DNA from: a bacterium
GTDB taxonomy: Bacteria; SZUA-182; DTGQ01
Length of the DNA stretch: 64,000 nt
Assembly: GCA_040755755.1 (NCBI GenBank)
Contig: JBFLZW010000030.1
Coordinates: 1-64,000 of the forward strand
Reading direction: 5' to 3'
The notes beneath the pieces were generated by a model. It did not search any database. It was given only the letters and a program-made list of their open reading frames with translations, and was not told the DNA's origin. A program made the translations under genes and the position numbers. Positions 26,011-35,962 of the stretch are shown here, piece by piece. Numbering within the stretch: the first letter of the stretch is position 1; every line of letters starts with the position of its first letter.

Positions 26011-26745
26011 ATGCGTACATTATTTATCCGGATGATATTGACTTTGGCAGCGTTGATTTTTTTGGCATTCAGCAGCCTGGCAGGGTTTGCTGGTGCGCAG
26101 GTGAACCTTGGGGTATCTCTGGGAGATGAGGGCTTACAGGGCTTTTACCTGGCAGTCGGAGATTATTACCAGGTCCCTCAGAAAGAAGTAATCGTTATCA
26201 GGGAGCGGCAGATACCGGATGAAGAAATACCGGTGGTACTCTTAATTGCCAAAAGGGCTCGTGTTGCTCCGCAGGCCGTAATGGATCTTCGGCTGGGTGG
26301 AAGGACCTGGATGGATATTACCCTGCATTTTGGCCTGAGCCCCGAAATATTTTATATACCGGCCAGGACCGAGAGGGTCTACTATGTGCCGGTGATTGTG
26401 GAAAAGGGGCCGCCGCATGGGAAAGCACACGGCCATTACCGGAAAATACCGAAGGGAGAATGGAACAGGGTAGTGCTGAAAGATGCTGATGTGGTAAATC
26501 TGGTGAACCTCAAGTTTGTCTCCGAACATTATCATCTTGCGCCGGATGAAGTGGTAAAAATACGAGAACAGGGAAACAGCTACGTGGAAATCAACAACAG
26601 GCTCAAAAAAGCAGGCAGAGAGCCAGCCGGGGGATGGGTAAGAAAAGAATCGGAAAAGGGGTATACCAAGGGAGGATCACGAGGGGGACATAAGGAAGAG
26701 ATGAAAGCGGTCAAGCACAAGGGAAAAGGAAAAGGCAAGGGATAA
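26011..26745 (+). CDS. exported protein with basic Gly/Lys tail
   Basis: The 244-residue protein has a signal peptide ending around GFAGAQ and begins at an ATG behind GGAGGG. The mature part contains two similar helical modules (LAVGDYYQVPQKEVIVIRE near 48; VSEHYHLAPDEVVKIREQG near 170), each reading like 'hydrophobic - Y - P - x-E-V - I-R-E', suggesting an internal duplication. A central segment MDLRLGGRTWMDITLHFGL is hydrophobic. The last 35 residues are Lys/Gly/His-rich, which would suit binding to anionic polymers. No family name is known to me. It is probably periplasmic. Confidence 0.75.
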   Translation: MRTLFIRMILTLAALIFLAFSSLAGFAGAQVNLGVSLGDEGLQGFYLAVGDYYQVPQKEVIVIRERQIPDEEIPVVLLIAKRARVAPQAVMDLRLGGRTWMDITLHFGLSPEIFYIPARTERVYYVPVIVEKGPPHGKAHGHYRKIPKGEWNRVVLKDADVVNLVNLKFVSEHYHLAPDEVVKIREQGNSYVEINNRLKKAGREPAGGWVRKESEKGYTKGGSRGGHKEEMKAVKHKGKGKGKG

Positions 26746-26789
26746 AACTCCCCTGGCCCCCAAACCTGCCCTGAGTGGAGAGAACGCAC

Positions 26790-26819
26790 AAGTCCCCCCT
26801 GGTATACCAGGGGGGACTT
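26790..26819. terminator. perfect 30-bp palindrome between convergent genes
   Basis: AAGTCCCCCCTGGTA (26790-26804) is followed at once by its exact complement (26805-26819). It lies between the exported-protein gene and pgi, which converge, so a bidirectional terminator is likely even though neither side has a long T-run. Confidence 0.7.
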
Positions 26820-26833
26820 ATGCGAGGACTTGC

Positions 26834-28492
26834 TCACCCCCGGTTCCCGTCGAGAAAGGTTTGCAGCAGGGCATTGGTTGCAGGGTTAAACTCGGTTACC
26901 CTGCCTGCAGGGTCACGGTTATAGTCAATCATCCTGGTTCGAATGCTTTTCCCCAGTGCCTTTCCCAGCTCTACGCCCCACTGGTCGAAGCTGTCGATTC
27001 CCCAGATAAATCCTTCCACCGCAGCCTGATGCTCATAGATTGCCAGCAGCATGCCGGTAGTCTTTGGGGTCAGCTTGGGGAAGAGCAGAAGGTTTGAAGG
27101 CCGGTTGCCGGGAAAGGTCTTGTGCGGAACCAGGAATTCCGGCACCCCCTCCTGCCGCAATTCTTCTTCGGTTTTGCCGAAAGCCAGGGCATCGGGCTGG
27201 GCAAAGAAATTCGCCATCAGCTCCTGGTGGTGGTCAACCGAAGCCCCCGATTTTTCACCGACCTGGTATTGGGGCCTGATGAAGCCGATAAAATCTGCCG
27301 GAACCACCTGCCCCTGGTGGAGCAACTGATAGAACGAGTGCTGCCCGTTGGTTCCCGGCTCCCCGAAAATGACCGGGCAGGTGGCAACCGGAACAGGATT
27401 GCCCTCAAGATCTACCCGCTTTCCGTTGCTTTCCATATCCACCTGCTGAATGTGGGCGGCAAAGCGGGACAATGCCTGGCTGTAAGGAAGGATAGCCCGG
27501 CTGGTGTACCCGAGGAAGTCATTGTTCCAGATGCCCAGCAGTCCCAGGGTTATTGGTATGTTTTTTTCACAAGGCGACTCCAGGAAATGGCGGTCGATGG
27601 CATATTGTCCGGCCAGCAGGTTGTAAAAATTTTCATATCCAAAGTACAGGGAGAGCGGTACCCCGCCGACTGCGGAGCTGACACTGAACCGTCCTCCTAC
27701 CCAGTCCCAGAACCCGAAGCTGTTGGCCGGGTCAATGCCAAACTCGGCCACTGCCGGAAGATTGGTGGATACGGCCACAAAATGCTTTTTCACCGTGTCA
27801 GGGTGCTGGTGCAGCCTGTTCATCATCCAGGCCCTGGCTGTCCTGGCATTCATCATGGTTTCGACCGTGGTAAAGGTCTTGGAAATGACTACAAACAGGG
27901 TTTCTTCAGGGTCTAAGCCTTCGGTCTTTTGGGCAAAATCGGTCCCATCCACATTGGCCACGAAGCACAGCCGCATCCCCGGCCTGGCATAAGCCCGGTT
28001 GGCTTCGGCCACAAATTCCGGGCCAAGGTATGATCCGCCGATGCCGATAGCGACGATGTTTCGTATCGGCCTGCCGGTTATCCCCCGCCACTCCCCCTGA
28101 TGGATCGAGCGGGAGAAGCTCTCTATTTTCGACAGGACGGCTTTCACTTCCGGCATGACATCCTCACCGTCCACTTCGATCGGCCCGCCCCAGAGGTTGC
28201 GCAGGGCCACGTGCAGCGCAGCCCGGTTTTCAGTCATATTGATCTTCCTGCCCTGAAACATGTGCCGGATTTTTTCCTTCAGGTTCCTGGCTTCGGCCAG
28301 AGCGTAAAGCAGCCTCATGGTTTTTCCGGTCACAAGCTGGCGGGAAAAATCAAGGATCACCTCTCCTTCGAGAGAAATACTCAAGGTTTGATAGCGGTTC
28401 GAGTCTGCGGCAAACTCCTGCCGAAGGCTCATCTTGTGTGCTTTTTGGGCTTCCCTCTCAAGCTCCTTCCACTGTGCAAGCCGCGTAATCAT
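26834..28492 (-). CDS. pgi: glucose-6-phosphate isomerase
   Basis: The 552-residue enzyme interconverts glucose-6-phosphate and fructose-6-phosphate. Diagnostic parts are the N-terminal TENRAALHVALRN, the sugar-phosphate site VAIGIGGSYLGPEFV, the SKTFTTVETMMNA segment, DWVGGRFSVSSAVG, and GEPGTNGQHSFYQLLHQG near residue 380, the last being the family signature. The ATG at 28490-28492 with GGAAAGGAG upstream gives the normal N-terminus; an upstream extension of 31 codons is not family-like. It is divergent from gmd, and fructose-6-phosphate is the precursor of GDP-mannose, the substrate of Gmd. Confidence 0.97.
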   Translation of the reverse strand: MITRLAQWKELEREAQKAHKMSLRQEFAADSNRYQTLSISLEGEVILDFSRQLVTGKTMRLLYALAEARNLKEKIRHMFQGRKINMTENRAALHVALRNLWGGPIEVDGEDVMPEVKAVLSKIESFSRSIHQGEWRGITGRPIRNIVAIGIGGSYLGPEFVAEANRAYARPGMRLCFVANVDGTDFAQKTEGLDPEETLFVVISKTFTTVETMMNARTARAWMMNRLHQHPDTVKKHFVAVSTNLPAVAEFGIDPANSFGFWDWVGGRFSVSSAVGGVPLSLYFGYENFYNLLAGQYAIDRHFLESPCEKNIPITLGLLGIWNNDFLGYTSRAILPYSQALSRFAAHIQQVDMESNGKRVDLEGNPVPVATCPVIFGEPGTNGQHSFYQLLHQGQVVPADFIGFIRPQYQVGEKSGASVDHHQELMANFFAQPDALAFGKTEEELRQEGVPEFLVPHKTFPGNRPSNLLLFPKLTPKTTGMLLAIYEHQAAVEGFIWGIDSFDQWGVELGKALGKSIRTRMIDYNRDPAGRVTEFNPATNALLQTFLDGNRG

Positions 28493-28666
28493 TTTTTTCT
28501 CCTTTCCTGGGGATTTTGCATGTCTGCACCTGGCTATTCTAAATGGTAACGGGCATTTTTTCAATACCCGACTTACGGCAGGCATTCTTCGAGTAAAGGT
28601 TTTAGCCGGAATCTGCCGATCTATAATAAAAGATAACCATTAAAATCCAGGAAGAGAGGGGTTCTC

Positions 28667-29689
28667 ATGAAGAAGGCTCTTATCACCGGCATTACCGGGC
28701 AGGACGGATCCTATCTGGCAGAATTGCTCCTTCAGAAGGGTTACGAAGTACACGGTCTCATCCGGCGGGCGAGCACTTTCAACACCGACCGGATCGAGCA
28801 TCTCTACAGCGACCCCCATGATCCCCGGTCCAGGCTTTTTCTCCACTATGGTGATTTATCCGTGTCCGGACACCTGACCGATCTGATTTATAACATCCAC
28901 CCTGATGAGATTTACCATCTCGGAGCCCAGAGTCATGTCAAGGTCAGTTTTGACATGCCTGAGTATACCGGCGATATTACAGCCATAGGGACCGTCAGGC
29001 TGCTTGAGGCTATCCGCAAATCCGGGATTAAAACCCGGTTCTACCAGGCATCGTCCAGTGAGATGTTTGGAAGTGCACCGGCTCCTCAGAATGAAACAAC
29101 CCCTTTTGAACCGCGAAGCCCCTATGCCGCAGCCAAAGTCTATGGCTATTGGATAGCCAGGAACTATCGTGAAGGGTATCGTCTTTTTGCCTGCAATGGC
29201 ATTCTGTTCAACCACGAGTCGCCCCGCCGGGGAGAGACCTTTGTCACCCGCAAGATCACCCGGGCAGTGACCAGGATCAAACTGGGGTTGCAGGACAAGC
29301 TCTATCTCGGCAATCTGGTCGCCAGACGGGACTGGGGGTACGCCCCGGAGTATGTCGAGGCCATGTGGACCATGCTGCAGCAGGATGGGCCTGACGATTA
29401 TGTTATCGGAACCGGCGAGGCACATTCGGTGAAGGAGTTCGTCCAGGAGGCTTTTTCGTATTGCGGGCTGGACTGGGAACGGCATGTGGAAATCGATGAC
29501 AAATACTTTCGCCCGACCGAGGTTGGATTGCTCCGCGCCGATGCATCGAAAGCCCGCAGGATGCTGGGCTGGGAGCCGAAAGTGAATTTCCGGGAACTGG
29601 TGCACATTATGGTTGACGCGGATCTGGAAGCCCTCAAAGAAATGCGGCATTGTCAGGATGTGGTCAGAACCCTGGTTGCCGCCTGGTGA
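28667..29689 (+). CDS. gmd: GDP-mannose 4,6-dehydratase
   Basis: The 340-residue short-chain dehydrogenase/reductase-type enzyme converts GDP-D-mannose to GDP-4-keto-6-deoxymannose. Sequence signs are the NADP-binding [19 protein letters not shown], the [15 protein letters not shown] segment, the catalytic region [10 protein letters not shown], and Y-x3-K in [31 protein letters not shown] is typical of Gmd. The ATG has GAGAGGGG upstream. It is followed after six bases by the next enzyme of the GDP-fucose pathway. Confidence 0.97.
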   Translation: MKKALITGITGQDGSYLAELLLQKGYEVHGLIRRASTFNTDRIEHLYSDPHDPRSRLFLHYGDLSVSGHLTDLIYNIHPDEIYHLGAQSHVKVSFDMPEYTGDITAIGTVRLLEAIRKSGIKTRFYQASSSEMFGSAPAPQNETTPFEPRSPYAAAKVYGYWIARNYREGYRLFACNGILFNHESPRRGETFVTRKITRAVTRIKLGLQDKLYLGNLVARRDWGYAPEYVEAMWTMLQQDGPDDYVIGTGEAHSVKEFVQEAFSYCGLDWERHVEIDDKYFRPTEVGLLRADASKARRMLGWEPKVNFRELVHIMVDADLEALKEMRHCQDVVRTLVAAW

Positions 29690-29695
29690 AGGCTG

Positions 29696-30664
29696 ATGGA
29701 GCATTCAGCGAAAATCTACGTTGCCGGTCACAGGGGATTGGTTGGCTCTGGCATTGTACGCCTGCTCAGGCAAAGAGGATATGATAACCTGCTCCTTCGC
29801 ACCCGTGATGAGCTGGACCTGACCCGGCAGCATGAGGTGGAGCAGTTCTTTCAGCAGGAGCGCCCTGAGTATTGTTTCCTGGCTGCGGCCAGGGTCGGAG
29901 GCATCAGCGCCAACAATACGTATCCTGCCGATTTCATTTACCAGAACCTGGCCATACAGAGCAATGTTATCCAGAGTGCCTATCGTTTCGGAGTCAAAAA
30001 GCTCCTCTTTCTCGGGAGCTCGTGCATTTATCCCAGACTGGCTCCTCAGCCCATGAGAGAGGAATCCCTGCTGGACGGCAAGCTTGAGCCTACCAATGAG
30101 CCCTATGCCGTGGCCAAGATCGCCGGTATCAAGATGTGCCAGGCGTATAACAGGCAATATGGCACCCGGTTTATCTGCGTTATGCCCACCAATCTTTATG
30201 GTCCCGGCGATAACTTCGACCTGGAGAATTCGCATGTCCTGCCCGCTCTGATCAGAAAATTCCACGAAGCCAGGGAGGAGCACAAGCCCCTGGTCGAGGT
30301 CTGGGGCACGGGAAGGGCACGCCGGGAATTTCTCTTCGTTGACGATCTGGCCGATGCCTGCCTGTTTCTCATGCAGCATTATACCAGCAGTGAGCCTATT
30401 AATGTCGGGGTGGGGAAGGACATTACCATCCATGAGCTTGCCCTTCTGATACAAAGAATTACCGGCTACCGGGGGGAATTGCGGTTTAATCCGGCCAGGC
30501 CGGATGGAACACCGCAGAAACTTCTGGATATAACCAAAATAAGCAGCCTGGGCTGGAAGGCCAGGACCCCTCTTGACCAGGGGATTGAGATTACCTGCCG
30601 CTCGTATGCCAATTCAGTCAAAAAGCTCACCCTGCAAGCTGAACCGGGAATTTTACCATCGTAA
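29696..30664 (+). CDS. fcl: GDP-L-fucose synthase
   Basis: The 322-residue epimerase/reductase completes GDP-L-fucose synthesis from the Gmd product. Motifs: [14 protein letters not shown] (NADP site), [17 protein letters not shown], catalytic Y-x3-K in [12 protein letters not shown], and the family-specific [13 protein letters not shown] and [16 protein letters not shown]. Start and length are standard. It is co-transcribed with gmd, so fucose is probably added to a surface polysaccharide or glycoprotein, although no glycosyltransferase is in the window. Confidence 0.97.
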   Translation: MEHSAKIYVAGHRGLVGSGIVRLLRQRGYDNLLLRTRDELDLTRQHEVEQFFQQERPEYCFLAAARVGGISANNTYPADFIYQNLAIQSNVIQSAYRFGVKKLLFLGSSCIYPRLAPQPMREESLLDGKLEPTNEPYAVAKIAGIKMCQAYNRQYGTRFICVMPTNLYGPGDNFDLENSHVLPALIRKFHEAREEHKPLVEVWGTGRARREFLFVDDLADACLFLMQHYTSSEPINVGVGKDITIHELALLIQRITGYRGELRFNPARPDGTPQKLLDITKISSLGWKARTPLDQGIEITCRSYANSVKKLTLQAEPGILPS

Positions 30665-30748
30665 TTGACAATCTTTTTGATAAATGCTATATAGACTATC
30701 ATATTTAGCCGCCAGACTGCTCTATTTAACTGATTTATCAGTTGTCAG

Positions 30749-30904
<156 letters not shown>

Positions 30905-30934
30905 TGAGAATATTTCAGGGTAGTGGAGATGGAT

Positions 30935-31321
30935 ATGCCTCATAAAATACATATTAAAGCCGGTAATATTGAACTTGAAGGAACATTGAACGATACACCT
31001 ACCGCCAAGCTCATTTGGGAGCGATTGCCTATCGAATCATCCGGGAACCTGTGGGGAGGGGAGATTTACTTCATGATCCCGATCAGCAGTGAATTGGACA
31101 AAACTGCCCGTGATACCGTAGAGATCGGCGAGCTTGGTTACTGGCCGACAGGCAAGGCATTATGCATTTTTTTCGGGCCAACGCCGTTGAGCGAAGGGAA
31201 TGAGATCGTCAGTGCTGATAAGGTCAATATCGTTGGCCGTATAACCGGTGACCCCACCAGGTTAAGAGAGTTTGAAGATGGAGATTTTATTACTTTATCA
31301 CGAGGAGGATTAACTCAATGA
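30935..31321 (+). CDS. cyclophilin-like fold protein (DUF369/TM1367 type)
   Basis: The 128-residue protein (ATG at 30935 with GGAG six bases upstream; GTG at 30923 and ATG at 30929 are alternatives) shows KIHIKAGNIELEGTLNDTPTA, a W-G-G-E-I-Y-F segment and GELGYWPTGKALCIFFGPTP. These are the hallmarks of the small cyclophilin-like family related to TM1367, which has the cyclophilin fold but no established isomerase activity. The gene overlaps the following ferredoxin as ATGA. A link with iron-sulfur proteins is suggested only by this overlap. Confidence 0.8.
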   Translation: MPHKIHIKAGNIELEGTLNDTPTAKLIWERLPIESSGNLWGGEIYFMIPISSELDKTARDTVEIGELGYWPTGKALCIFFGPTPLSEGNEIVSADKVNIVGRITGDPTRLREFEDGDFITLSRGGLTQ

Positions 31322-31512
31322 TAGCTATTATTGATGGCGAACTCTGCATAGGCTGTGGACAATGTGAAGAGCTTTGTCCGGACGTATTTGAAATTGAGGG
31401 TGAAAGAGCCCGCGTTATTTCTGATGAAGTCCCTGAGGACGCCCTGGATGCCTGCTATGAGGCAGTAGAGAGCTGCCCGGTCGATGCAATTATCCTCGAA
31501 GAGGACGAATAG
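31318..31512 (+). CDS. single-cluster [4Fe-4S] ferredoxin
   Basis: The 64-residue acidic protein has C-I-G-C-G-Q-C-E-E-L-C-P near the start and a lone C-P near residue 54, giving the four ligands of one [4Fe-4S] cluster; the second Cys pair of this fold may be a disulfide (CYEAVESCP). It belongs to the Fer4_13/15-type monocluster ferredoxins. It carries electrons in the cytoplasm. It is translationally coupled to the cyclophilin-like gene and followed by a strong terminator. Confidence 0.92.
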   Translation: MIAIIDGELCIGCGQCEELCPDVFEIEGERARVISDEVPEDALDACYEAVESCPVDAIILEEDE

Positions 31513-31566
31513 GAAGAGCTGCCAGAAGCGGCTACCCCACAATGCAGGTTCCGCTCTAAAAGGCAA

Positions 31567-31616
31567 GCAAATAAAATATAGGGTGGGGCAAAAGCTCCAC
31601 CCTATATTTTATTTGC
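31567..31616 (+). terminator. terminator after ferredoxin
   Basis: A 23-bp stem with one mismatch (arms 31567-31589 and 31594-31616, around GGGTGGGGC/GCTCCACCC) with an AT-rich base ending TTTTATTT closes the ferredoxin operon. Confidence 0.85.
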
Positions 31617-31650
31617 TCCATTTGATCGCTGCCTCTCCCGTGCGAGATAG

Positions 31651-31697
31651 CCATTCACTCCCTCGCCCCACGGGGGCGAGGGCTGGGGTGAGGGGGG
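31651..31697. repeat. dispersed hairpin repeat copy
   Basis: CCATTCACTCCCTCGCCCC faces GGGGGCGAGGGCTGGGGTGAGGG. It is the best-matching relative of the copy at 25388-25436. Confidence 0.65.
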
Positions 31698-31767
31698 TAC
31701 GTTTAGGCCAATTTCAACATTGACCATGAACGGTTGGGTGGATATTTAAGGCCGCAGCGGAAGCTAC

Positions 31768-31900
31768 TTTGGAGTGCGGACGCAAGAGGCTGCTTTCCTG
31801 GTACACCGCCCATCCTGGCATATCGCTAGCCAAGGAAAGCGGTGTCGTGCCACCGCAATCCAAAGCGGCTACCCCACACTGTGGGTACCGCCGCAGTGGA
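31768..31900. repeat. structured intergenic repeat
   Basis: Outer arms TTTGGAGTGCGG (31768-31779) and CCGCAATCCAAA (31853-31864) match with one mismatch. Nested inside are GCTTTCC and GGAAAGC arms. Next to it GCGGCTACCCCACACTGTGGG starts a second hairpin, part of which recurs at 31534-31560. No coding potential is seen, so this is probably a non-coding repeat or MITE-like element. Confidence 0.5.
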
Positions 31901-31939
31901 TGATAACCGGCTGCGGATTTATCGTGCTGGGTGTTAAGG

Positions 31940-34900
31940 TCAAAAGAGCCGCAGTTGCCGGGACTTGGCTGCGGAGGCGGTTGATACTCTGATCATCAGA
32001 TGAGCCGGAATCTCGGCCAGAAAAGAAGATGGCCTGGTCGGAACTACCTGGTGATATCGCTGACGACGGCGTGCCGAAAGAAGCACCAGTTCATCTTTGG
32101 CCCTGGTAAGGGCCACGTAGAACAATCGGCGCTCCTCCTCCCGCTGAAGGTTTCCCTGCGGTGTCTGTCCCTGTTTTTCACTGACCACTGACCACTGATC
32201 ACTGATCACTCCATAGGGCAGGAGTCCCTCTTCCAGCCCGCAGATGAATACTGCCGGAAATTCCAGCCCTTTGGCTGCATGGATGGTCATCAAAGAGACC
32301 GCATCTCCCCTGGCTGCATTCTTACCTCCCTGATATTCCAGGTCACCATCCCGGAAGAGAAGAAGACCCTTGAGGAATTCCGGTATTGAGGCAAATTGCT
32401 TCGAACACTGATACAGCCGGTCCATATCTCCAACGGGGTCCCCCATCAGGTCTTCAGCAGGGTCCTCATCAGACTGCTCCGAAGCCTTGGTTCCGGTTTT
32501 TGCTGACGGCATTTCCTGCCGGATCAGGTCCAGAACAAGCTGGTCCGCCCGCTCCTGAATCCGCAGGTGATACGTATCCCAGAGGGAGAGTATCCTGCGG
32601 AATATCTCTCTGCCCCCCTGAGAAAGGATATCCTGTCCATCTCTGGCCAGGCCATGCCTGATGGCCTGGAAAAGGGAACATTGCCGCTGGCTGGCTATTT
32701 TCTGCAGGCACTCCCCGGCCAATGATCCTGCAAAGGGTTCACCCTCCCGCCGGTGGAGAAGATTCTTCAGGGAAAAGTCATCTTCCGGATTGACCAGAAA
32801 GCGAAGCATGGCCACGATGGTTTGAACTGCGGGATTTTGCAGGAATCCCTTCTGGCCGACCACCCGGTAGGGAATTCCAGCCTGAAGGAAGCACAATTCC
32901 AGAGGACCTGCCTGCCGGCCGGTTCGAAACAGAACGGCAAAATCGGAAAATCCAAGCTCCCCGCATTCTTGTGCAGGGTGAATCGCCCCCTGGTGTTCCT
33001 GCCGGAAGTTCCTGCCCTGTCCCTGTCCATGAGCCTGGAGCATATCGACTCCTCCCATCATCCGGCTTATCTCCCGGACAATGCTGATCCCTTCAGCCTG
33101 TTCGCTGCCGACAGAATGCAGCCTGATGCCGCGGCGGGGTGCTCCTCCTTCTTCCTGCCGCGCCGGTTTCAGTTCAAGCCCGAAACGATCGGAATTATGC
33201 CTGATCAGGGCACCGGCGGCCTGAAGGATATACCCTTGGGACCGGTAGTTCCCGGTGAGATGGAAAAGGCGGTGGCCGGGGAAATCCTGCTGAAGCCGGA
33301 AAAAGAACCGGTAATCCGCTCCCCGAAAAGCATAGATGGCCTGGTCCGGGTCTCCGATCACCAGGAGTCCGGCACCATCCTCCCCGGCCAGAAGCTTGAC
33401 CAGGAGGTACTGGATCTCGTTGACATCCTGGAACTCATCCACCAGCACCTGGGAGAATCGGCTGCGATACCTGTGCAGGATCTTCGGGTCGGACTGGAAC
33501 AGCCGCACAACCCTGAGCAGAAGGTCATCGTAGTCGCAGACATGGTAGCGGTGCAGCAGATTCTGGTAGGCCAGACAGAATGACCAGAGCTCATCCGCTG
33601 ACAGGTCCGGCTGTGTGGATGCTGCAGATAAGTCAGCCATTGCTTCCTGCATCCACGGCGGGGGAGGGGGCTGTGCGGCCATCTGGCTGGACGAAGATTC
33701 CTCCGGGGGAAAATCCAGACCCCAGGACCTTGATTTTATTCTCGATATCCACTGATACATCCGCTGCGGCTGAAGCCGTCGGCGGCCAGAGCAAGATGAT
33801 TGTCCTGCCAGGGCATCTCTGACCAGCAGCAGGGCATCCTGCTCGTTGATCAGGGTTTTGCCGGGCTGTGCTCCGCTGCCGGACTCTTCCTGCAGAATGC
33901 TCAGGCAGAGCTGATGGAAGGTGCCGGTGACCAGGGCATCGGCTGTGATCTCAGGGGGGAGAATCTGCCGGATCCTGGCGGTCAGTTCCCGGGCGGCCTT
34001 GTTGGTAAAGGTAATGGCCAGAATCTGCTCCGCCGGGATTTTCCGGAATTGAATCAGGTGGGCAATCCGGCAAACCAGGGTCCTGGTCTTGCCGGTCCCC
34101 GGACCGGCAATGATAACGATCGGTCCGGAGTCAGCAGTGACGCACAGGCGCTGCTCCGCGTTCAGTTGAAGGATCCAGGGGGGAGGGCAGCCCTGAGACA
34201 GGCTTTGAGTTCCTTTGGCGGAGCTTTGAGCTTCGTCATTCTTCTCCTCCTTGCCGAAGGCTCTTTTCATTTCCTCTCCCTTAAGGCAGGGAGTCCCCGT
34301 GGCAGGGGATACCGGGTGAGTTTGATACAGGGGGGCGGTATTCTTTTCACCTCCCCGCCCCTTCCCGGACGGAATATCCCTGATCCCGAACAGGCTCATC
34401 TGGGCCTTGAATTTTTGCCGGTCCTGATCGTCGAATAATTGAACCTTGCCATATTCGCCATCGAATCCGGGACGGATTTTCACCTCACCTGTCCGCACTC
34501 TGCGGATGCCCTCGGCCAGAAGGACATCGGATTGGGCCTGGATATCTTCAAGAGGAATCGTCCGCAGGATTTCCAGCTCGGTTCCCAGGCTGGTCAAAAG
34601 CTGAAAATATGCCTGCTGGACTTTTTTGCTGCTCTCACCTGTCTGATAGAGCTCGGCCAGAATCTGGGGCAGGGGAACAATCGACTCATAGGCCGGAGTT
34701 GGCACATCGGGGCGTACACCATGAGGCCGGTCAGCCAGTTCAGCTACCCGGTGCATCACTCCGACCGTTACCTTCCTGCCGCAGCGGGGGCAAACTTTGC
34801 CCGCTGCCATCGTCTCTTCAGGAGACCAGCAAACCTGACAATTGCGGTGGCCATCGTAGTGGTATTTCCCTTCTTCCGGATAAAACTCGATGGTCCCGGA

Positions 34901-35679
34901 GAATTTGTGCAGGTCTTTGGTTTTGAGCGCCTGCCGCATGGCCGGATAGGAAAGCTCGGTATCGAACAGGTTGGCCTCCCTGGCCAGGTTTTTGGGCGAG
35001 TGGGCATCGGAGTTCGAAACGAGCGTGTAGCGGTCGAGGGCCGACAGTCTGAAGTTCATGGCCGGATCTGAAGACAGCCCTGTCTCCAGAGCAAAGATGT
35101 GCTCCGAAAGGTCCTCGAAGCATTCTTCAAGCGTATCAAAGCCGGACTGTGAGCCGAACAGGGAAAAATGCGGGGTCCAGATATGGGCGGGAATAAAGAT
35201 TGCCTGGGGGCAGCATTCCAGACAGATTTCCAGCACCTTTCTGCTATCCAGCCCCAGGATCGGACGGCCATCGGAGCGGATATTGCCAAGCCGGTCAAGT
35301 ATGGCATTGATCCCTTCCGCGCTGGCGATATCCGGGACCAGGAGCAGGTTATGGATTTTCCTGACCCGGCCGTTTTTTTATAGATAGAGCTGATCTCTGC
35401 CGAGAGCACAAACCGGACCTGCCCGCATCCTGCGCCTGCCGCCGGAATCTGCCGGGCAGGGAAGCCGGTATATTCGGGTTTAAGCCGATACAGCCCCTCT
35501 TCTGCCGGTTCGAGCTTGCTCTTGAGCTCCGCTATCCAGCCGGGGTGAGTAAAATCCCCGGTCCCGATCACCTGCAGCCCTTTGAGCCTGGCCCACTGGT
35601 CGAGCTGCTCCGGACAGCACTCTGTGCTGGTAGCCCTGGAATAATGAGAATGAATATGGAAATCAGCGATAAAACGCAC
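31940..35679 (-). CDS. PHP-domain/UvrD helicase fusion, frameshifted at an A7 tract
   Basis: Start is GTG (35677-35679) with GAGGAAA upstream. About 102 codons give the PHP-type metal site (FHIHSHYS, GTGDFTHPGW) up to EISSIYKK. At 35373-35379 (seven T on the plus strand) the frame must slip by -1 to continue as GRVRKIHNLLLVPD; the unshifted frame ends at 35056. The rest carries VSNSDAHSP, a zinc ribbon (CQVC...CPRC), and UvrD motifs: Walker A AGPGTGKT, DEFQDV, GDPDQAIYAFRGA, GNYRSQ, TIHAAKGLEF, ALTRAK. Total would be about 1,247 residues, normal for this PHP-UvrD family. A heptamer repeat is inserted in frame between motifs V and VI. It may be active through slippage, mis-sequenced, or dead. 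Confidence 0.85.
32179..32210. repeat. heptamer array inside the helicase gene
   Basis: Four GTGATCA/GTGGTCA units lie within the coding sequence and encode V-I-S-D-Q-W-S-V-V-S between the helicase motif V end (LEEGLLPYG) and motif VI (EEERRLFYVALTRAK). Normally this linker is short. Confidence 0.8.
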
Positions 35680-35962
35680 CGGCTTTCCTCATGCTGGGGT
35701 AAAAGGGATAGATTGATGGTAATCAGGTACGACCACCCTTCTTTATGCCCGTGGTACAAAACTATTGTACTCAATTCCTGATTTCCGTCAACAAATATAT
35801 CTGTTCCCTTGCCCTGACACGATAAAATTTGCCCGATGAGCTTGGCAATACTGAATTTCCCGGATAATCTCGATATCCATTCTCACTCTCCCCTCCGGGG
35901 AGATGACTGGCAGGGAGCCCCTGGGGCACAGGGAGCCCCCGGGGCGGGTGAGGGCCGGATTC
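35680..35962. other. intergenic stretch with palindromic repeat
   Basis: No convincing gene. 35881-35954 is a G/C-rich repeat with CTCACTCTCCCC at one end, GGGGCGGGTGAGGG at the other and two GGGAGCCCC-type hairpins between. Confidence 0.5.
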
